Part shown: positions 58,460-64,000 of the stretch, in pieces
How positions within the stretch are numbered: the stretch's first letter is position 1
Layout: each line of letters begins with the position of its first letter
Assembly (NCBI GenBank): GCA_038049695.1
Contig: CP142454.1
Coordinates: 17,368,501-17,432,500 of the forward strand
DNA length: 64,000 nucleotides
From: Cinnamomum chago
Taxonomy: Eukaryota; Streptophyta; Magnoliopsida; Laurales; Lauraceae
Reading direction: 5' to 3'
Translations under genes and position numbers: made by a program
The notes under the pieces: generated by a model
The model's database searches: none
What the model was told of the DNA's origin: nothing
What the model saw: the letters and a program-made list of their open reading frames with translations, nothing else

Positions 58460-61204
58460 ATGGAGCATCAACAAGAGGAGAAGATATTGGGCAATGGAAA
58501 AGAGGAGCAGGCCATGGCCAGCCCTACTGCCCCGGCTGCAGGCAGTTCAGGGATGATGGATGGCGATCGGGCTGACGGGGCCGTTGTACAAGGCAGGGAT
58601 GCTGCTGGTCAGGAGAAACGGGGTGCCCAGGTTGCTGCATTCGCCGATGAGGGGACACTGGGCGCCCCCGCTGCCGTGCTTGCCGCGCGTGGCGGGCAGA
58701 CGACGGGCGACGCCGGGCGGGCGGTCGCTGTGCACGGTGGACAGGCAGAGGGCTACCAGGCAGCGGCCAGGTGCTACTGCTGCAGGCGTCCCGGGGCGCC
58801 CCAGCTGCTGTGCTCGCTGACGTGGGTCTGAGCGCTCCTGCGCGTGTGCTCGCTACGCAAATACCTGCTACGCGTGATGGTCAGGCGGGCGACGTCGGAC
58901 AGTGCGCCTCGGGCGTGGGTGCCCCTGCTACTTGGCGTGCAGCCCCGGCTTCTGCTAGTGGGCGTGCAACGCTTGCTGTTACTGGGCGTGGGGAATAGGA
59001 CGTCCCTTCCTTGGGTGCCCCTGCTGCAGCAACGAGGATTCCGGACCAGCCAGTTATTGATGGAGAGGTGAGTATGGGCGCCACGGCGGTATGCACGACA
59101 CGTCCTCACCGCAAAAAGTATCGAGGAAAAGTGGTCGACGACGACGGGTCCAAGGTGAGTACTCTTTTCAGCTTGCTCACTACTGATAATGATGTTTTTA
59201 GAATTGTCTCTGCCTATCACATTCCCCCTACTGTGTTATGCCGTCGGGCTGAGGCGGACGAACCGGCTTGCGACGACTCCTCGGGTGAGATCGCCATTTA
59301 TGAAGAGATGCTCGAAGCTGGGCTTAGGTTCCCCATGCCCTCCCCCGTTTGTCGCATACTCCATCACTTCTCACTGACCCCGGGGCGATTAGCACCCAAT
59401 GGTTGGAGGGTTCTGCTTGGCTTTCTTGCACTATGGAGGAGGGTTCATTAGGAGGATGCTTCTCCTGTGGAGTTCTATGCGGCCTATAGCCTGATTGAGT
59501 CTCCGGTCCCAAACAGAGGATTGTACTACCTTACCCCTAGGGGTGGCAAGCTGCTTACGGGCCTACGTTCCAACTGCCACAGTTGAAAATCCCGTTTCTT
59601 CTTTGTTGGCGGAGAATGGGCCTCTGAGACAGACCGAGTATTGGTGCCAACTCGATGGGGAGACGCCAGGAGACTTGGTAAGCCACTCACTTGCTGCTCT
59701 TTCGCTTTATTATTATCTTTTATGTGCTCACCCGTTGCCCTTTTTGCAGACGCGCCAGTACTCTCCACGAGTCAGGAACGGAAGCTGCAGGCCGTAAGAG
59801 ACCATCCTGAAAAGGACTTGGATGTTCTTTTACCCAAAGAAAATAGTAGTGTCAGTGGAGCTAGTGGCCCTTCTCAGGCACCTACGGCGAAGAGAAAAGG
59901 TATTTGACTTCTGCTTTTCCTTTCTCTTTTTTTTTTATATATATATGCACTAGTAACATTTTTTGGCTTTTGCAGCAGTGGATAGAGGGATGATCGGGGC
60001 TCTCCTTAGGTGTACCCCTTCTTCTGGAGCTCGTCCTTCGAGTAGGAGTGCCCCCCTTCCAAGGGGGCGAGAGTAGACAGCACAACAATGGGGGACTCCC
60101 CGCCTGTGTCTTTCAGTGCCAGCTCTCTCGCATCCACCCCTTAAGCGGGGGTACAACTGTGTTCCCATAGGGCTGTTTCTCCCACAGTACCGCCCCAGCC
60201 AGCGGCCTCTTCTGCCCCGACTTCTTCTGCCCCGATTGCTATTCCAGAGTCCTCTTCTCCAGCTGCACCTCCTGCCCCTTATTCGTGTCCCCCACGCTCG
60301 GGGGTTCCTGCAGGGGCTGGTCAGATGCTGGGTAACCCGCTGGTGATCCGGGAGAGGCTTGGGAGATTTGTATTTCCTCCTGAGGTTACACAGATCACTT
60401 CTTTGGGTACTGAGAGGGTCATAGATACATTCCTGGAGGGTCTGGCTCAGGTAAAGGCTTTTCCTTTTCTCCAGACTTTCAAATTTTTTTTTTTTTTGTG
60501 ATGTCTCATTTCCTTTCCTATTGCTCCAGGCTTCCACTGCGTCCGTTTCCTTGCTGTCAAAGGCCAAACATAACAGCCAGTTGAAGAGAGAGAATGAGAG
60601 TATGCGGAAGGAGCTGTCCATCGCTCAGAAGAAGATTGTAGATCTTGAAGCTGCTAGGGGAGCTTCTGAAGCCGATCTTGGGACGGCCGGTGAGAGGGCG
60701 TCCCGGTTTGAGACTGAGCTCTTGTCAGCCAGCGAGAGGGCTACCAGGGCAGAAGGTGAGCTCTTGATTGCCCGCGAGAGGGAGTCCAGGTTTGAGACTG
60801 CCCTTTCGTTAGCCTGCGAGAGGGCGAGGAGGGCAGAGGCTGAGTTGGTGGAGGCCCGCGAGAAGGCTTCACTCAGGGAGGCTGAGTTGGTGGAGGCCCG
60901 CGAGAGGGCTTCACTCAGGGAGGCTGAGCTCGTGCAGGCCCGCTAGTGAGCGTCGCTCAGAGAGGTTGTCGTGGCAACAGAGATGAAGGCGGCCCGTGAT
61001 AAAGCTTCTCAGGCTGAAAGAGAGCTAGCGGAGGGCGTTGCCTATGCCTTCATTGATGGGTACGAGGGGCTTCGAGGGAAGATTGCTACTGCTTTCCTTG
61101 ACCTTGACCTTTCAGGCTTTTTGCCCACCGAGGAGCCTGAGGGAGGTCCTGATGACGCAGAGGATGGCGAGGAGGATGATAAGGGGAGCCATGAGAGTGG
61201 TTAG
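58460..61204 (+). pseudogene. Antisense ORF of the Tat-like element (Transposase_28-like domain plus coiled coil), disabled
   Basis: Likely exons: 58460-59677, 59750-59899, 59976-60450 and 60530-61204, each bordered by GT/AG. The first begins MEHQQEEKILGNGKEEQAM and runs through GC-rich Ala/Gly sequence. It then encodes a globular part (YHIPPTVLCRRAEADEP; LRFPMPSPVCRILHHFSLTP; FYAAYSLIESPVPNRGLYYL) resembling the Pfam 'putative gypsy type transposon' (Transposase_28) domain. The last exon is a long coiled coil with repeats of ARERASLREAELV and an acidic end (DDAEDGEEDDKGSHESG). In-frame stops (58996-58998, 59449-59451, about 60944) and at least one frameshift near 58800 disable it. Genes of this kind between pol and the 3' LTR are known from Tat elements; their role is unknown. 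Confidence 0.7.
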
Positions 61205-61403
61205 GGTGTAGGAGACTTTACTATGTTTCATTACATGTAGTTTTTTTTTTTTTTTTTTAGAAGAGGCAATTGTGTAGCCTAACATATGGAATGAATAAAA
61301 TTTAGAACTTTATTTATCCACTGCTGATGACAAAAGAACATTTTACAGAGTGCTAAAAAAAAATTGAACTACCCCTTTCCATTGCTTTTTTCCCCTTCAT
61401 ATG

Positions 61404-63118
61404 TCACTGGTAGAATTTCTTCAAATGTTCTGCATTCCACGGATGAGGTAGGACTTTCCCTTTCGAACTCTGAATCATGTAAGTACCTGGTCTTACCACC
61501 TCCGTTATGAGGTAAAGACCTTCCCAATTCGGGCCCAGTTTGCCTTCCCGAGAATCCTTAGTGGCGATGATTACTTTTTTAAGGACCAGATCTCCGGGTT
61601 GGAGGGGGCGAGGCTTTACCCTTGAGTTATAGTATGTTGCCATGCGCCGCTTATATTCTGTATTGCGGACATTGGCCATCTCCCTTGCTTCATCCACCAA
61701 ATCGAGGTTGATGCGAAGTCCTTCCTCATTGGTGTCGGGGTCATGGTGCTGGACTCTAAGAGAATGGACCCCAATCTCAACTGGGATAACTGCCTCAATC
61801 CCAAAGGCGAGAGAGAAAGGGGTTTCCCCGGTTGGAGCTCTTGGCGTGGTCCGATATGCCCACAATACCCCGGGAAGCTCGTCGACCCAAAGGCCCTTTG
61901 CTCTTTCGAGCCTTGTCTTCAAGTTTCGCAGGACCGTTCTCACCATGACCTCTGCATGCCCGTTCGCCTGTGGATGTGCCGGGCTAGAATGGGGCTGCTT
62001 GATCTGAAGGTCGGAACAAAACGAGTTGAAGAGTTTGTTGTCAAATTGCTTTGCATTATCACTGACGATAGCATGTGAGATCCCAAAGCGGCAGACTATG
62101 TTTTTCCAAACAAAGTCTTTCACTTTGGAGTCTGTGATCCTCGCTAAGAGTTCCGCCTCCGCCCACTTTGTAAAGTAGTCGATGGCGACCGCTACAAATT
62201 TACATTGCCCTTTACCCAATGGAAGGGGACCTAGGATGTCGATTCCCCACTTGGAGAAAGGCCATGGGCTCATGATGGTAGTGAGTTCCTCTGGGGGCTG
62301 CCTTGGCACAGTGGCAAAGCGCTGGCATTTGTTACATTTTCTGACAAATTCTTTGGCGTCCGCTAGCATGCAGGGCCAAAAGAAGCCTTGCCTAAGTGCT
62401 TTGTGAGCAAGGGAGCGCCCGCCCGAGTGGTTCCCGCAAATTCCCTCATGGATTTCTCTCAGGGCGTAATCAGCTTCTTCGGGAGAGAAGCACCTCAACA
62501 GGGGTAAAGAGTAGCGCTTCTTGTAGAGGACATCTTGCAAGAGTGTGAACTTGGAAGCTCTCATCCTCATATTCCTCGCCTCAAGGGGGTCCTCTGGCAG
62601 TGTACCCTCTTGAAGGTACGCCCTTATCGGGGTCATCCAACTCGTTTCAGCTGTAGCGCAATTGATGTTTGCAGTGCTTTCATTCAACTGGCTTGGTTCG
62701 AGCTGGTGCCCAAGGAATGTTGGTTTGCCTAGTGAGGTCTCTATGGATGAGGCGAGTCTGGCAAGTGTATCGACATCAACGTTACTCTCCTGAGGGATGT
62801 GACTGATTTGGAAGTGCTGGAATTGCGGGATCAATTTTTTCACTAGGCTGAGATAATCCTGCATTCTGGTTTCCTTTGCTTCGAACTCGCCCTTTACCTG
62901 ATTCACTATCAACTGAGAGTCGTTGTAAGCGATGAGGTATCGGGCGTTCATTTCTAAGGCCAACTTCAAACCAGAGATGAGAGCCTCGTACTCAGCTTCA
63001 TTGTTGGAGGTTGGAAAGTGGAACTTTACTTCATACTTGAGGGTGTACCCTCAGGGCTGATCAAAACGAGTCTCGCTCCACCTCCATTACTGGTCGCGGA
63101 GCCGTCAACATAGAGTTT
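61404..63118 (-). pseudogene. Pol fragment: archaeal-type RNase H and integrase
   Basis: A second RNase H starts at LYVDGSATSNGGGARLVL (63118), has a 1-base frameshift near 63055, and continues SNNEAEYEALISGLKLALEM and YLIAYNDSQLIVNQV, with the catalytic D, E and D visible. From 62969 the frame is open for 521 codons. Integrase follows: zinc-binding HEGICGNHSGG with CNKCQRF, catalytic core WGIDILGPLP, then IVSDNAKQF and NGHAEVM (D, D, E), and a C-terminal SRVKPRPLQPGDLVLKK region. The stop is at 61404. The integrase core appears complete; the frameshift disables the polyprotein. Confidence 0.85.
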
Positions 63119-63175
63119 TCATCGTGGTATCGAGGAACTCGGGGCATCATGCTGGGAAACAGGGGGCAACGGGGT

Positions 63176-63976
63176 CTAGGCCTGGGCACCCAGGGCTGCA
63201 GAGAATGCCTGGGCGCCCAAGGTTGCAGGGAATGCCTGGATGCCCAGGGCTTGGGCGCCCAGGGGTGCCTGGTCCCCTGTGGAGGCCTGGAGATCTGGAG
63301 CTGTGGGGGCAACCTTTTGGTTGTCCTCCTCTTGTGGCGACCCGCCTCGTATGGGCGAGGCTGGTTCATCCGTCTTCCCCTCTGCATGTGTAAACTCTGC
63401 TACAAAGTCTGCCAAGGCTTGCACTTTGATGGCTGACCTTGGCTGGTACTGGACATCAAACTCTCCCAGCTCTACTGCCCATTTGACGAGTCTTCCGGAT
63501 ACATCTGACTCTCCTAGTACTCTCTTCAAAGGCTGATCAGTAACAACAACAATTGTGTGACTCTGGAAATAATGCCGCAGCTGCCTTGCTGTCGAGATGA
63601 GGGCGAGCGCCAGTTTTTCCAGCTCCGTGTATCTGGGCTCTGCCCCTCGGTATGCTCTACTTACATAATAGATGGGCTTCTGTACTCCATCATGATTTCT
63701 GATAAGGACATAGCTGATTGCTGAGGAGGAAGCAGAGAGGTACAAATATAACACCTCTCCGGGTGAAGTATGTGAAAGAAGAGGGGGAGTGGTCAAGTAG
63801 GCTTTAAGCTTTTGGAATGCCTCCTCTGCCTCGGGCCCCCACTCGAAAGCTTTCCTCAGGATTTTAAAGAAAGGCAAACACTTGTCTGCAGACTTGGAGA
63901 CAAATCTGCTAAGTGCTGCAACCCTTCCATTGAGGCGTTGTAGCTCCTTGGTGGAAGTGGGCGATCTCATGTCCAA
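63176..63976 (-). pseudogene. Pol fragment: end of reverse transcriptase and RNase H
   Basis: The frame is open from the window edge. It reads STKELQRLNGRVAALSRFVS (end of reverse transcriptase/connection), FFKILRKAFEWGPEAEEAF, then an RNase H domain (YLYLSASSSAISYVLIRN, EKLALALISTARQLRHYF, VVVTDQPLKRVL, LADFVAEFT). The first position where active Ty3/gypsy RNases H have Asp is Ser here, consistent with the inactive first RNase H described for dual-RNase H Tat elements. It ends in a repetitive Ala/Gln/Leu-rich tether at 63180-63290. It is part of a polyprotein and is called a pseudogene because the downstream frame is shifted. Confidence 0.8.
63180..63290. repeat. Minisatellite in the pol tether
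   Basis: Imperfect tandem units of about 30-40 bp (GGGAATGCCTGG, GCGCCCAAGGTTGCA variants) between the two RNase H domains, encoding Leu-Gly-Ala-Gln-rich repeats on the minus strand. Confidence 0.7.
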
Positions 63977-64000
63977 TATAGCCTTAATTTTATCGGGATT

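Larger units (their letters stand above)
57551..64000 (-). mobile_element. Tat-like Ty3/gypsy retrotransposon, 3' half (continues past the window)
   Basis: Order on the minus strand: reverse transcriptase end, RNase H, second archaeal-type RNase H, integrase, antisense gene, polypurine tract, LTR. The dual RNase H and the antisense gene are hallmarks of the Tat lineage. The pol frame is broken near 63055 and the antisense gene has stops, so the copy is inactive. Reverse transcriptase and the other LTR are beyond 64000. Confidence 0.8.

Noticed and set aside
61642-62406. Plus-strand frames over the integrase
   Set aside because: Shadows of the integrase-coding strand.
1-64000. tRNA, rRNA, CRISPR or bacterial-type operon signals
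   Set aside because: None seen. Repeats are dispersed or tandem plant repeats without spacer structure, and the genes have introns.

Overview
The window is plant nuclear DNA from a flowering plant. It has short exons with canonical GT-AG introns, (CT)n leaders next to TATA boxes, plant protein families (SYT5/NTMC2-type C2 protein, MO1/MO2-type FAD monooxygenases, PPR, 14-3-3) and a dense load of Mutator, hAT, CACTA, copia and gypsy elements. Sequence alone does not place it to genus.

Layout. 1-1635 (+) is the 3' end of a synaptotagmin-5-like C2-domain gene. From about 2.5 to 57 kb the window is a tandem array of five FAD-dependent monooxygenase genes, all on the minus strand, called A (3978-7257), B (11875-14986), C (19449-26592), D (42686-45327) and E (51935-54665). 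Each has the same five exons, with exons 1-4 identical in length (221, 66, 178 and 229 nt) and a final exon of 548-554 nt. All five can be spliced in silico to open frames of 413-415 aa. The flanks are duplicated with the genes: block 2495-7400 matches 10280-15125 (A/B), and 19172-32980 matches 42484-51718 (C/D). E is a mosaic, A/B-like at its 3' end and C/D-like at its 5' end, and its far upstream region matches that of C. A 35-bp relic of exon 1 near 15.5 kb suggests a lost extra copy.

Mobile elements are inserted between and within the copies, and several have exact boundaries because a paralogous block keeps the empty site. They are a Mutator-like element (7431-8257, 9-bp target duplication), a hAT-like element (8510-9583), a non-autonomous copia-like LTR element in intron 4 of gene C (20014-24480, 5-bp duplication), a solo-LTR-like sequence upstream of both C and D, a long-TIR Mutator-like element carrying a pentatricopeptide (PPR) gene fragment (30135-33612; truncated sister at 49024-51718), and a 5.9-kb CACTA element (35650-41523) holding pieces of at least three, probably four, unrelated host genes.

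The right end (57.3-64 kb) is a minus-strand Ty3/gypsy element of Tat-like organisation: a pol region with an ordinary RNase H, a second archaeal-type RNase H and integrase, an intron-containing antisense gene with its own TATA box, and an LTR. PBS and gag-start sequence lies on the far side of that LTR, so two element copies are joined there.

The monooxygenase cluster is the main set of intact genes. Its substrate cannot be read from the sequence. I found no CRISPR, rRNA or tRNA genes and nothing that needs a wholly new system to explain it. The most unusual objects are the multi-gene-capture CACTA element, the PPR-carrying Mutator element and the active-site change in gene D.
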